From positions 4,605,959 through 4,669,958 of the forward strand of contig OZ240665.1 in the NCBI GenBank assembly GCA_965198565.1: a DNA stretch of 64,000 bases. Direction: 5' to 3'. Below, piece after piece: positions 1 to 9,853 of this stretch (position 1 is its first letter; the number at the start of each line of letters is the position of its first letter). Under the pieces are notes generated by a model that saw only the letters and a list, made by a program, of their open reading frames with translations, made no database searches and had not been told where the DNA came from. Source of the DNA: LMUY01 sp965198565. Lineage in GTDB: Bacteria; Pseudomonadota; Alphaproteobacteria; Acetobacterales; Acetobacteraceae. A program made the position numbers and the translations under genes.

Positions 1-2
1 TG

Positions 3-1364
3 CTGCGCCCAGAGCTGAACGGCAATGACGAGATTTCGCTGTGGCGAGCGGTGCTTGCGGCTTCTCGACAGGAAGGATCACCGGAGGCCGCCGCTCTCTT
101 CGCAGCGACGACGAACCTGATCTTGTCATATCCTGCGGCCCTGCGCGACCGTCTGCTGCCACTCGCGGCGGAGACGATGGCAGCCGGCGGTGCGAAAGCA
201 GCGGCCGACGCACTAATCGCTAAGCTGCCGAACGAGCCTCGTCTCGCCCTTGCCCGTGCCATCCGCCTAGACAGCGACGGCGATGCCACGGGGGCGTTGA
301 CCCTGTATGACGCGCTCGCGTCAAATCGCGACCGCTTGGTAAGTGCTCGAGCCGCCGCCCGCGCAGTCCGTCTACGACTTGCCAATCACATGATTACTCC
401 TGCCGAAGCGGCGGATCAGTTGGAACGCCATCTGCTGGACTGGCGGGGCGATAACCGGGAGAGAGATTTACGGCTTGAAGTGGTGGACCTCCGGGCGGAG
501 GCTGGACAGTGGCGACAGGCCTTCAATCTCCTGAAGGAAACGGCCGCACTTTACCCAGACGACGCCGCGAAGTTTCGCGTTCGCACGACGGAGCTGCTCA
601 CGAAGCTACTGCGGGACGATAAAGCGAAGTCGATCTCGCCACTCGATCTCGTGACATTGGCGGAGGAGAACGCCGAGGCTGCAGCCCAAGCTGCGCCGGA
701 TGACGTGACAGCCCTGTTAGCGGACAAGTTGGCCGCACTTGATCTTCCTAATCAGGCAGCTCCTATATTCGAGCGAATGTTGTCTGCCGCTCCATCCGGC
801 ATCGCTCGGGCCGCCCTCGGGGCGCGCCTTGCGTCCGTTCGGCTTGAGGTCGGCAAAGCGGCCGAGGCAGATGCGGCGCTGAAAGCCTCGGACTACCCCG
901 ACTTACCGGCCGCATTGAAGGAGCAACGCGCCTTACTCGCTGCTCGTTGTCGCGCTCAGATGCACGATGTCGCTGGGGCGACAGCAATTTTGGCAGGGCT
1001 AGACACGACCGCAGCGGACGATCTCAGGGCTACAATCCTTGCCACTGCAGGCGACTGGCGTGGCAGTGAAGCGGCTTTGAAGTCGATGGTGAATCGCGTT
1101 GTACCAGCTTCGGGCCCGCTCACCACTGAGCAGCAGGACTTGCTTCTTCGGCTCGCATCGGCTCAAGCTCGGGCCGGAGATGATGAGGGCGCGCGTGAGT
1201 TGGGTAATCAAGACGGAGTTCGCATGTCGGGCCCTCGCAATGACATGTTCCGGCTCCTGACAGCAGCGCCGGTAAACGGGGTCGCCGACCTTCCCCGCTC
1301 TGCCGGTGAGCTGGTCATGGCGCGAGCGATCCCCGCAGGGGTGGCGGCCTTTGGAAGTCACTAG
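3..1364 (+). CDS. 3' part of a helical-repeat (TPR-like) protein
   Basis: The frame is open to the window edge, so the true start lies upstream; a GTG at 51 is only the first start-like codon inside the window. The roughly 450 visible residues are rich in Ala and Leu and are built of amphipathic helix pairs (for example around LALARAIRLDSDGDATGALTL and RLEVGKAAEADAALKASDYP), as in tetratricopeptide-type scaffolds. No enzyme motif, signal peptide or membrane segment is visible in this part. The gene ends with TAG at 1362 and is followed by a non-coding gap before the dsbA-like gene. The repeat-scaffold assignment is an inference from helix periodicity; the biological role is unknown. Confidence 0.6.
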   Translation: MRPELNGNDEISLWRAVLAASRQEGSPEAAALFAATTNLILSYPAALRDRLLPLAAETMAAGGAKAAADALIAKLPNEPRLALARAIRLDSDGDATGALTLYDALASNRDRLVSARAAARAVRLRLANHMITPAEAADQLERHLLDWRGDNRERDLRLEVVDLRAEAGQWRQAFNLLKETAALYPDDAAKFRVRTTELLTKLLRDDKAKSISPLDLVTLAEENAEAAAQAAPDDVTALLADKLAALDLPNQAAPIFERMLSAAPSGIARAALGARLASVRLEVGKAAEADAALKASDYPDLPAALKEQRALLAARCRAQMHDVAGATAILAGLDTTAADDLRATILATAGDWRGSEAALKSMVNRVVPASGPLTTEQQDLLLRLASAQARAGDDEGARELGNQDGVRMSGPRNDMFRLLTAAPVNGVADLPRSAGELVMARAIPAGVAAFGSH

Positions 1365-1434
1365 GTAGATCGGGTATGACCCGAATGGTCCGCCGCTGAT
1401 GGACACCTCAGCCCAGGGAGCCGATCGGCACGCC

Positions 1435-1479
1435 AAACCCAGTCCAGCTAAACCCAGTCCAGCTAAACCCAGTCCAGCC
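1435..1479. repeat. Three tandem 15-bp repeats
   Basis: The 15-bp unit AAACCCAGTCCAGCT occurs three times head to tail, the last with one changed base, in the gap between the helical-repeat gene and the dsbA-like gene. A fourth partial copy (AAACCAGGCC) follows. It codes for nothing convincing on either strand. Confidence 0.9.
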
Positions 1480-1631
1480 AAACCAGGCCCACTGCTCTAC
1501 GCCAGCACCCGCCAACCGGCTCAAACCACCCCTGCCACCCGCCCCTGACTTCCACACCCTCCGCAGTGTAGGCTCCCCCCGGCGACGCACCGATGCGCCG
1601 CGACTCGGTTGGACCCTGTATGAGGCACCCT

Positions 1632-2249
1632 ATGCTGCTCACCCGACGCATCCTGATCGCCGCCACCGCAAGCCTCACCGCCGCCCCCAGCCTGCGGCCC
1701 GCCCAAACCCGCGCCGCCGAGACCGACCCGCGGATGAGCCCGCGCACGCTCGGCCAAAGCACCGCCCCGGTCACCATTCAGGAGTGGTTTTCGCTCACCT
1801 GCACCCATTGCGCCGCCTGGTCCATCAAGGTGTTCCCCGAGGTGCAGGACAAGCTGATCAAGGCCGGCAAGGTCTTCTACATCTATCGGGATTTCCCGCT
1901 CGACCAAGTGGCGCTCACCGCCGCCATGGTCGCTCGCGCCCTGCCGCCGGGCCGCTACGAGGCCTTCGTCAACACCCTGCTCGCCAGCCAGGACCGCTGG
2001 GCCTTCGCCCGCGGGGTCGACACCACCGAGGAAATCTTCAAGCGTGCCGCCCTGGCCGGCATGCCGCGCTCCGTGTTCGAGGCCACGGTGAACGACCAGG
2101 GTCTGCGTGACGCCATCCTGGCCGAGCAGCAGATGGGCGAGACCAAATACAAGGTGGACAGCACCCCCACCTTCGTCATCAACGAGAAGCCCCATGCCGG
2201 CGAGCAGAGCTACGACGCCATCGCCAGCATGGTCGCCGCCGCCGCGTAA
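1632..2249 (+). CDS. DsbA-family periplasmic thiol:disulfide oxidoreductase
   Basis: A thioredoxin-fold protein of the DsbA/DsbG-like Thioredoxin_4 type, expected to handle disulfides of exported proteins in the periplasm. From the chosen start there is a basic N-terminus, a hydrophobic stretch (ILIAATASLTAA) and an Ala-rich cleavage region, as in a signal peptide. The redox motif is CTHC, after EWFSLT, and the cis-proline loop is in STPTFVIN near the C-terminus. ATG 1632 was chosen because GAGG precedes it by six bases; in-frame ATGs at 1593 and 1620 are alternatives. The stop lies just before the smc reading frame, and a DsbA-like gene directly upstream of smc is an arrangement known in Rhodospirillales. 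Confidence 0.85.
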   Translation: MLLTRRILIAATASLTAAPSLRPAQTRAAETDPRMSPRTLGQSTAPVTIQEWFSLTCTHCAAWSIKVFPEVQDKLIKAGKVFYIYRDFPLDQVALTAAMVARALPPGRYEAFVNTLLASQDRWAFARGVDTTEEIFKRAALAGMPRSVFEATVNDQGLRDAILAEQQMGETKYKVDSTPTFVINEKPHAGEQSYDAIASMVAAAA

Positions 2250-2256
2250 GCCCTCC

Positions 2257-5200
2257 TTGCCCGTCGCGTTCACCCGGCTGCGCATCGCCGGCTTCAAGAG
2301 CTTCGCCGAGCCGCAAACGGTGGAGATCCTGCCGGGGCTGACCGGGGTGGTCGGCCCCAATGGCTGCGGCAAGTCCAACGTGGTGGAGGCCCTGCGCTGG
2401 GCCATGGGCGAAACCAGCGCCCGCTCCCTGCGCGGCGGCGAGATGGACGACGTGATCTTCGCCGGGTCGATCGGCCGGCCCAGCCGCAACCTCGCCGAGG
2501 TGGTGGTGACACTCGAGGAGGCGGTGGGCACGGCGCCGCCGCCGTTCCACGAGGCGCCGGAACTGCAGATCAGCCGCAAGATCGAGCGCGGCGCCGGCAG
2601 CACCTTCCGCGTCAACGGCCGCGAGGCGCGGGCGCGGGACGTGCAGACCCTGTTCGCCGACCTGGCGAGCGGGGCGCGTTCCTCGGCGATGGTGAGCCAG
2701 GGCCGGGTCGGCACCATCATCAACGCCCGGCCAGACGAGCGGCGCCTGGTGCTCGAGGAAGCGGCGGGCATCACCGGGCTGCACGCGCGGCGGCACGAGG
2801 CGGAGCTGAAGCTGCGCGCGGCGGAGGCCAACCTCGAGCGGGCGCAGGATTTGCGCACTCAGTTGGAGGGCCAATTGGCGGCGCTGCAGAAGCAGGCGCG
2901 GCAGGCCCTTCGCTGGCGCACGCTCTCCACCACGGTGAAAGAGGCGGAGGCGGAGCTGCTGGCCATCGCGCGTTCCCGGGTGGAGGCGGAGCGGGAGGCC
3001 GCCGCCACCGCCGCCGCCGCCGCCCGCGCCACCCTGGCCTCCGCTGGCCAAGCCGCCGCCGATGCCGGCCGCGCCGAAGCCGAGACCGCCACCGCCCTGC
3101 CGCCCTTACGCGAGGCCGAGGCCACCGCCCGGACGGCGCTCGAGCGGCTCCGGGTGGTGCGCGAGCAGATGGCGGCCGAGGTGGCCCGTGCTCGCGACGC
3201 GCTGGCCGCCGCCACCGCCCGGCAGGCGCAGGTGGCGCGGGACCTGGCGCATGCCGAGCGCACCCGCGCCGAAGCCGACGCCGCCGCGTCCCGCCTGGCC
3301 GCCGAGCGTGACCGCCTGCGCGCCGCCGAAGCCGAGGCCCCCGCCCGCCTGGCCGCCGCGCAGACCGAACTGGCCGCCGCGTCCGACGCAGCGCGCGAGG
3401 CCGAGACCGCCGCCAACCGCGCCACCGAGCGCGCCGCCGAGCTCACCGCCACCAGCCAATCCCTCACCCAGGCGCTCGCCCAGGCCGAGGCGCGGGCCAA
3501 GCGCTTGGCCGGCCAATCGGCTCAGCTTCGTGCCGACCGCGACCGCGCCGCCGCCGCCCGCATCGACCCGGCGGCCCTCGCCAACCTCGCCGCCGCCGCC
3601 GCCCAATCCGCCGCCGACGCCGCCGCGTCCCGTCACGCGCAAGAGGCCGCCGAGCAGGCCCGCGCCGCCGCCGCCGCCGCCGCCAGCGCCGCCCGCCAAC
3701 GCGACGCGACCGACGCTGCCGCCCTGGCCAAGCTCACCGCGCAGACGGCAGCTCTGGCCGAGGTGCTGGGCGTGAAAGATGGCGAGCGCTGGCCCCCCAT
3801 GGTGGACGCGCTGAGCGTCCCGGCCGGGCTGGAAGCCGCCTTGGGCGCCGCCTTGGGCGAGGAGCTGGGCGCCGCCGCCGACCCCGCCGCCGCCCGGCAT
3901 TGGCGCGAGCTGCCGCCGCTCGCCGCCCCCATCCTGCCGGCCGAAGCCCTGAGCAGCCTGGTCTCCGCGCCGCCCACCTTGCAGCGCGCGCTCTGCGGCA
4001 TCGGCCTGGTGGAAAGCGAGGCCGAGGGTGACGCCAAACAGCCGCACCTGCTGGCCGGCCAAGCCCTGGTGTCCCGTGCCGGGGGGGTGTGGCGCTGGGA
4101 CGGCTACACCGTGCGCGCCGGCACCCCCACGCCCGCCGCCATCCGGCTGCAGCAGCGCAACCGCTTGAACGCCCTGCGTGCCGACCTCGCCCAGGCCCGC
4201 GAGGCCGCCGCCCAATCCGCCGCCGTGCGCGCCGCCGCCGACGCCGCCGACCGGGACGCCGCCGCTGCCGATGCCGCCGCCCGAGCGACCCGGCGTGACG
4301 CCGAGGCCCGCGCCGCGACGCAGCACTCCGAGCATGCCCGCCTGGCCACGCGCGCGGAGCAGGCCGACGCGCAACTGGCGGCGCTCGAAGCCCAATTGGG
4401 CCGCCTCCACCCCGAGGCAGAAGACGCCGCCGCCGCACTCGCCGCGCTCCAAGCCGAGCGCGCCCGGCTGCCAGACCTCACGGTCCTGCGCGCCGCCGTC
4501 GACCGCGCCCGCAGCGCCCTTGCCGCCGCCCGCGCCCGCGACGCCGCCGCCCAGGCGGCGCAGCGCGACGCCGAACGCGACGCCGGCGCCCGCCGCTCAA
4601 GGCTGCAGACGCTCGAGGCCGACCTCGCGAACCAGGCCCTGCGCAGCGCCGACGCCAGCGGGCGGGAGACCGACCTGCGGGCTCGCGCCGCCGAGGCCAG
4701 CGCCGAAGCGGCGGCCCTGGGCAACGCTCCCGCCGCCATCGCCGAGCAGGCCGCGGAGGCCACCGCAGCGCTCGCGGCGGCCGAGGCCGAGCACCGCCGG
4801 GTCGCAGCGGCGGTGGAGGCGGCCAGCCGGGCCAGCACCCAGGCCGCCGCCGCCGCCCGCGCCGCCGAAGCCGCCCAGGCCCAGGCGCGGGAGGACCTGG
4901 TGCGCGCGGAAGCGGCGGCCGCGCAGGACGGTGGCCGAACGCATCCTCGAGCGGCTCGGCGCCAACGCGGCGCTCCCCCCTGCCCCGGCCGACCTCTCCG
5001 AAGCGGCCGAAGAGCGCGCCCGCCGCAAGCTCGACCGCCTCGCCCGCGAGCGCGAGGATATCGGCCCGGTGAACCTGCGCGCGGCGGCCGAGGCGGCGGA
5101 GATGGAGGCGCGCATCGCCGGCATGGAGGCGGAAAAGGCCGAGCTGAACACCGCCATCGCCAAGCTGCGCGGCTCCATCGGCCACATCAACCGCGAGGGC

Positions 5201-5698
5201 CGCGAGCGGCTCGGCCAGGTGTTCGCCGAGGTGGACCGCCACTTCCAGGCGCTGTTCGGCCGCATGTTCGGCGGCGGCCGGGCCCACCTGGCGCTGGTTG
5301 GCTCCGACGACCCGCTGGAGGCCGGGCTCGAAATCTACGCCCAACCCCCGGGCAAGAAGCTGGCCACTCTCTCGCTGCTCTCCGGCGGCGAGCAGGCCCT
5401 GACCGCGCTGTCCCTGATCTTCGCCGTGTTCCGCTGCAACCCGGCGCCGATCTGCGTGCTCGACGAGGTGGACGCCCCGCTCGACGACGCCAACGTGGAG
5501 CGTTTCTGCACCCTGCTGGCCGAGATGGTGCGCGAGACCGGCACGCGCTTCCTGGTGGTCACGCACCACCACCTGACGATGGCGCGGATGGACCGGCTGT
5601 ATGGCGTGACGATGCAGGAGCGCGGCGTGTCGCGGCTGCTGTCGGTCGACCTGGCGCGCGCGGCGGCGATGGTGGACCAGCGCGTGGCCGCGGAATAG
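2257..5698 (+). pseudogene. smc: Chromosome segregation ATPase SMC, split by one frameshift
   Basis: SMC forms the condensin-like ring that compacts and segregates the chromosome. The N-terminal half starts at about TTG 2257 (LPVAFTRLRIAGFKSF) and carries Walker A GPNGCGKSN. Long Ala/Arg/Glu coiled coils flank a hinge at roughly 3770-4170. The C-terminal half has the signature motif LSGGEQALTALSL and Walker B ICVLDEVDAPLDD and ends at TAG 5696. The two halves are in different frames: frame 1 is lost and frame 2 taken up between about 4905 and 4935, just before VAERILERLG. Without the shift the protein would be about 1,147 residues, the normal family length, and every motif is kept. The shift lies in very GC-rich DNA, so a sequencing error is as likely as a real lesion. 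An apparent 1,402-residue frame running through to 6315 is an artefact of the shift. Confidence 0.9.
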
Positions 5699-5754
5699 CC
5701 GTTGCGGCTTGCGAGCACGGGTTGAGGGCTGGAGCAGTTGGTATAGGTAAAGCC

Positions 5755-7830
5755 ATGTCTCCGACTCGGCCCGTCCCAGCATTCATCTCCTATGCGATCG
5801 CGCTGGGAATTGGCCTGTGCTTCGTGTTCTGGCTGGTTGCACCCGATGTCATGGTCCCGCTCCACCCGCTGCACGCGGCCGCCGTGGAGGACCGGGCCCA
5901 GTCCATCATCGGGCAGCGCTACTTCCTGCGGGATGCCTGGCGCTGGCCGCTGCTGCACGTCGCGCAGCTCGATTGGCCGACGGGGCTCAGCATCGGGCTG
6001 ACCGACAGCATCCCGATCATTATGCTGCCGCTCAAGCTGGTGCGCGCCTGGCTGCCCCCCGGCTTCTACGTGCAGGACGGCTGGCTGGCCATCGCCTGGG
6101 CGGTGCAGCCGGCCGCGGCGGTGTTCGCGCTGCGCAGCATGGGGGAGCGGCGGCTCGTCGCAGCGCTCTGCGTCGGCGTGCTGTCGCTCAGCCTGCCGAG
6201 CCTGCTCGTGCGCGATGGCCAGATGTCGCTATGCACTCACGCGCTGATCCTTTGGGCGATCGGCTTGTATTTCCGCGGCGTGCAGGCGCCGACGGCCGTG
6301 CGCGGGATGGCCTGAGTCGTGCTGCTGGCGGCCTGCGTGCTCGTCCACCCCTACCTCCTGGCGATGGCAGCCGGCGTGCTCGGGGCCGTCCCGCTGTCGC
6401 TGCTGTTGCGCTACGACCGGCGGTGGCGTGCTGCCGCGCTTTGGTTCGCCGCAGCGCTCGCCGTGGCGGCGGGGCTCGCCTTGGGCGTGGGCTTCGGCGG
6501 CGCATCCTATATCGGCGGCTACGGCGTGTTCTCGATGAACCTGCTGAGCCCGGTGCTGCCGTCATGGTCCTGGCTGTTCGGCCACCACGATATCGACGCG
6601 ACGGGCGGGCAGGCCTTCGAAGGGGGGCAGTATCTGGGCGCGGGCCTGTTGCTGCTCTGCGTGGTGGCGGCCGGTGCGTTGGCGGCGCGGCGGGCGCGGC
6701 TGGCATGGCGGCGCCATCTTGGCCTGGCGGCCATGGTGGCGGGAATGGTGCTGTTTGCCCTGTCCAACAAGGTCTATGCCGGCCACCTGCTTGTCCTCGA
6801 CTACCATCATCCCCCGGCCTTTTTGACCCAATTCCGCGCCTCCGGCCGGTTCTTCTGGCCCGCCAGCTACCTCATCCTGCTGACCGGCGTGGTCTGCGTC
6901 ATGCGCGCGCTGCCGCTGTGGGCGGCGGCGGCGGTGCTGCTGGGCGTGACCGCGCTGCAGGCCGCCGACACCACGGGTTTGCGCAACGGCGACTGGACAC
7001 GGGGGCATAGCGGCCCCGAGGCCTGGTCGATCGACGCCGCAACCCTCCGGCCGGTGCTGGCCCGCCACACGCTGCTGACCATCTGGCCCACCTTCGACTG
7101 CGGCGCACGGGTGGTGCGGGACCCGGCCTATCTCCAACTGCTGCTGCTCGGGTCGGAGACGGGCATCCGCACCAACACGATGTATTCCGCGCGCCTGGTC
7201 GGGCACACCCAGTGCGACCCGGTCGCCACGCTGAGCGGCCCCTGGCAGCCGCATGAGCTGCGCGTGCTGATGCCCTACACGTCCGCCGGGCAGCATGCGC
7301 TGGTGCCCGGCGGGGACCGGCTGTGCCATCGCTTAGCGGGCACCATCGCCTGCTCGGCCGACGACGACCCGGCGCTGCTCGATGCGCCCGGCGTCGACTG
7401 GCCGGCGTTCCCGATCGGCCAAACCATCGCCCCCGGCGACGAGCCGCTCGAGAATGGCCGGGTGGCAGGCTGGGGCGAGGGCACGCCGCAGGGCATCTGG
7501 ACGATCGGCCCGGTCGCCTCGCTTCGGTTCAAGCGGCCGCAATCCGACACGCAGGCTGCCGTGCTGACCGCGCAGGTGTTCGCCGTGGCGCCGGCCGCCG
7601 GCGGGACGCAGACCGTCCGCGTGTTTGCCAACGATGCGCTGGTCGCCACCTGGGTGCTGCCGGACATCGCCCAGTCGGAGGTGCATGCCGTGCTGCCGGC
7701 CACGGATGCCCCGCTCACCTCGCTGCGGTTCGAGATCGCGCAGCCGACGCGGCCGATCGACCGTCACATGAACTTCGACGAGCGGCCGCTCGGGTTCTAC
7801 CTGAAGAGCCTGCGGCTCGACCCGCAATGA
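5755..7830 (+). pseudogene. Polytopic membrane protein (DUF6311-like), broken by an in-frame stop
   Basis: A large inner-membrane protein with many hydrophobic segments in the N-terminal two thirds (FISYAIALGIGLCFVFWLVA; later LLAACVLVHPYLLAMAAG) and a soluble C-terminal domain. It resembles the DUF6311 family, whose members sit beside glycosyltransferases and are thought to act in surface glycan assembly. ATG 5755 begins the frame; TGA at 6313-6315 interrupts it, and the same frame continues without any shift to 7830. A single base change (TGG to TGA, for instance) would explain the break. Its final bases overlap the GT2 start by ATGA, so the two genes form one operon. A restart at GTG 6319 is possible but would lack the first membrane segments. 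Confidence 0.75.
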
Positions 7831-8837
7831 CCCAGCCTGCCGTGCCGCCGCCGCGCATCACCGTCGTCGTGCCCTGCTTCAACGAGGCGGAGGGGTTGCC
7901 GGCGTTCCACGACCGCTTGTGCCGCGCCATGGACGGCATCGGCCTACAGCATCATCCGACCCTGACCTGGGATGTGATCTACGTCGATGACGGCAGCCGC
8001 GACGCGACCCGCGCCGTGCTGCTGGCGATCCGCGAGCAGGACGGGCGGGCGGCGGTGCTGGCCTTGTCGCGCAACTTCGGCAAGGAGGCGGCGCTGACCG
8101 CCGGGCTCGACCATGCCGGCGGCGACGCGGTGGTGGTGATCGACACCGACCTGCAGGACCCGCCCGAGGTGATCCCCGAATTGGTGGCAGTGTGGCAGGA
8201 GGGGGTGGACGTGGTGTTCGCCCGCAGGCGCGAGCGCGCGGGGGAAACTTGGCTGAAGCGCACCACGGCGTCCGCGTTCTACCGGCTGATGCGCGACGTG
8301 GGCCAGGTGAACCTGCCGCCCGACACGGGCGATTTCCGACTGATGAGCCGCCGTGCGGTGGACGCGCTGGGCACCTTGCGCGAGCGGCACCGCTTCATGA
8401 AGGGCCTGTTCGCCTGGATCGGTTTCCCCACCCGGGCGGTGCTGTACGACCGGGCGCCGCGGCACCGCGGCAGCAGCAAGTGGTCGTATTGGACGCTGTG
8501 GAACTTCGCCATCGAGGGCATCACCAGCTTCACCGTGATGCCGCTCAAGGTGGCGACCTACATGGGGCTGCTGGTGGCGCTGTTCGCCATCGGCTACGGC
8601 TGCGTCATCGTGGTGCGCACGCTGCTGTTCGGCAGCGAGGTGCCGGGCTATCCGAGCCTGCTGGTGGTGATCCTGTTCCTGGGCGGCGCGCAGCTCGTGA
8701 CCTTGGGCGTGATCGGCGAGTATCTGGGCCGGATCTTCAACGAGGCCAAGCAGCGGCCGCTGTATCTGGTGGACGAGTTCCGGCCGGCGGCTCAGGAGGT
8801 GCCGGTGGGATACGGCGTGCCGTCGCGATGCACGTAG
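7827..8837 (+). CDS. Family 2 glycosyltransferase, polyprenyl-phosphate sugar transferase type
   Basis: A 336-residue GT2 enzyme of the DPM1/GtrB (ArnC-like) kind, which moves a sugar from a nucleotide donor to a polyprenyl phosphate at the cytoplasmic membrane face. Seen in order: nucleotide-binding start VVVPCFNEAEGLPAF, YVDDGSRD, SRNFGKEAALTAGL, DTDLQDPPE (the DXD-like site), and two C-terminal membrane helices (TYMGLLVALFAIGYG and SLLVVILFLGGAQLV). The start codon overlaps the stop of the upstream membrane-protein gene, so both are likely co-transcribed and used in the same glycan modification. The last 46 bases overlap the convergent cupin gene. Confidence 0.9.
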   Translation: MTQPAVPPPRITVVVPCFNEAEGLPAFHDRLCRAMDGIGLQHHPTLTWDVIYVDDGSRDATRAVLLAIREQDGRAAVLALSRNFGKEAALTAGLDHAGGDAVVVIDTDLQDPPEVIPELVAVWQEGVDVVFARRRERAGETWLKRTTASAFYRLMRDVGQVNLPPDTGDFRLMSRRAVDALGTLRERHRFMKGLFAWIGFPTRAVLYDRAPRHRGSSKWSYWTLWNFAIEGITSFTVMPLKVATYMGLLVALFAIGYGCVIVVRTLLFGSEVPGYPSLLVVILFLGGAQLVTLGVIGEYLGRIFNEAKQRPLYLVDEFRPAAQEVPVGYGVPSRCT

Positions 8838-9256
8838 TCGTCGCCCTCCGTCCTCATGTCGATGTCGGCGTAATACGTCTCATCGTCGTCGCGCCGCGAT
8901 CCGATCTCCAGCAGCAGGGCGTCGGCATTGCTGCGGTTCTGCAGGCAGTGGCCGTCGGGGTCGCCCGCCTTGAAGCCGGCCGCGTCCCCGGCCTGCAGCA
9001 CCTCCTCGCCGGCATCGCTCACCAGCGTGACCTCGCCCTCCAGCACGTAGACGAACTCGTCCGACGTCGTTTGCCAGTGCCGCTGGCTCGACCATGCGCC
9101 CGGCGGCAACCGCAGAACGTTGACGCCGAATTGCGTCAGCCCGGCCGCGTTGCCCAGCTTCTTGCGCTCGCGGGCGCGGCAGGGTTGGTCGAACGGCGGC
9201 GGATAGTCGGTGCCGACAACCGCCTCGATGCGTTCCACGTCGATCTTCTTCGGCAT
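8792..9256 (-). CDS. Cupin-domain protein
   Basis: A single-domain cupin of 154 residues from ATG 9256, which is preceded by a GGGAGAA ribosome-binding site. The conserved cupin region spans HWQTTSDEFVYVLEGEV and ends near AGDAAGFKAGDPDGH, giving candidate metal ligands H, E and H. Proteins of this kind include small sugar or acid isomerases and many unassigned metal-binding proteins; no substrate can be read from the sequence. The gene is convergent with the glycosyltransferase and their 3' ends overlap by 46 bases. A longer frame to 9352 has no better start. Confidence 0.85.
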   Translation of the reverse strand: MPKKIDVERIEAVVGTDYPPPFDQPCRARERKKLGNAAGLTQFGVNVLRLPPGAWSSQRHWQTTSDEFVYVLEGEVTLVSDAGEEVLQAGDAAGFKAGDPDGHCLQNRSNADALLLEIGSRRDDDETYYADIDMRTEGDDYVHRDGTPYPTGTS

Positions 9257-9323
9257 CCCAGTTCTCCCATCGCATCCGTAGGGTGCATCGCGCTTTGGCA
9301 TTGCACCAGCACAAGTGCGCCGC

Positions 9324-9767
9324 CTAATGCGACGGCCGCGACAGCCCGACATGCAGCACCATGCCCGGGGGCACGGCTTGCGCGGACGCCGGGTCGAAGC
9401 GGGGGAACGCGTCGAGCTGCTTGGGGGTGAAGCCCACCACCTCCATCTGCGCGCCCAGCAGGGTCATCGCGTCGAGCGGGACGGCGATCGGGCGGCCGCC
9501 GAGGCCGAGCACGGCGCCGTAGCGCAGCACCGCCTCGAGCGCCCCGTCCGGCCGCTGCACGATGGCGGTCACGGTGCCGAGGATGGGCTGGCTCTCCAGC
9601 GGCTGCAGCACGGTGCGGCCGGCCAGCGCCCCGGCGGCGACCGGCTGCGGGAAGCGGCGGGCCGCCTGCTGTGCCAGCGTGCCGGCAACCGGCTGGGCCG
9701 GCTGGGCGAACCCAGGCGGCGGCGCCAACGCGGCCAGCACGGTGGCGACAAGAACAGGCAGTTTCAT
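9324..9767 (-). CDS. Small exported protein, possibly PRC-barrel-like
   Basis: A 147-residue protein with a clear signal peptide (MKLPVLVATVLAALAPPPGFAQ) and a mature part containing LGTVTAIVQRPDGALEAVLRYG followed by GRPIAVPLDAM. That pattern resembles a PRC-barrel, in which a short beta barrel regulates or binds a partner, but the match is by eye only. ATG 9767 was chosen over the longer frame to 9854 because the signal peptide begins there. It ends just beyond the cupin gene on the same strand and is divergent from the cytochrome b gene. Function unknown. Confidence 0.65.
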   Translation of the reverse strand: MKLPVLVATVLAALAPPPGFAQPAQPVAGTLAQQAARRFPQPVAAGALAGRTVLQPLESQPILGTVTAIVQRPDGALEAVLRYGAVLGLGGRPIAVPLDAMTLLGAQMEVVGFTPKQLDAFPRFDPASAQAVPPGMVLHVGLSRPSH

Positions 9768-9853
9768 TTCGCGCGGATGACCTTCGGCTGGTTTCGGCCT
9801 ACAGCGGCTGCGTTGGCGACACACATACCCTAAATCATGGCCGGGAAGGCACA

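Noticed and set aside
999..1481. Minus-strand frame with repeated LAGLG units
   Set aside because: The repeats come from the 15-bp DNA repeat at 1435-1479; the rest is a shadow of the helical-repeat gene.
3106..4452. Long minus-strand open frames opposite smc
   Set aside because: They are Gly/Arg-rich shadows that arise from the high GC content; no family motif is present.
2107..6315. A 1,402-codon open frame joining the end of the DsbA gene, SMC and a membrane protein
   Set aside because: It is the SMC frame before the shift, a shadow of the SMC C-terminal third, and then the real membrane-protein gene in the same frame by chance. It is not a fusion protein.
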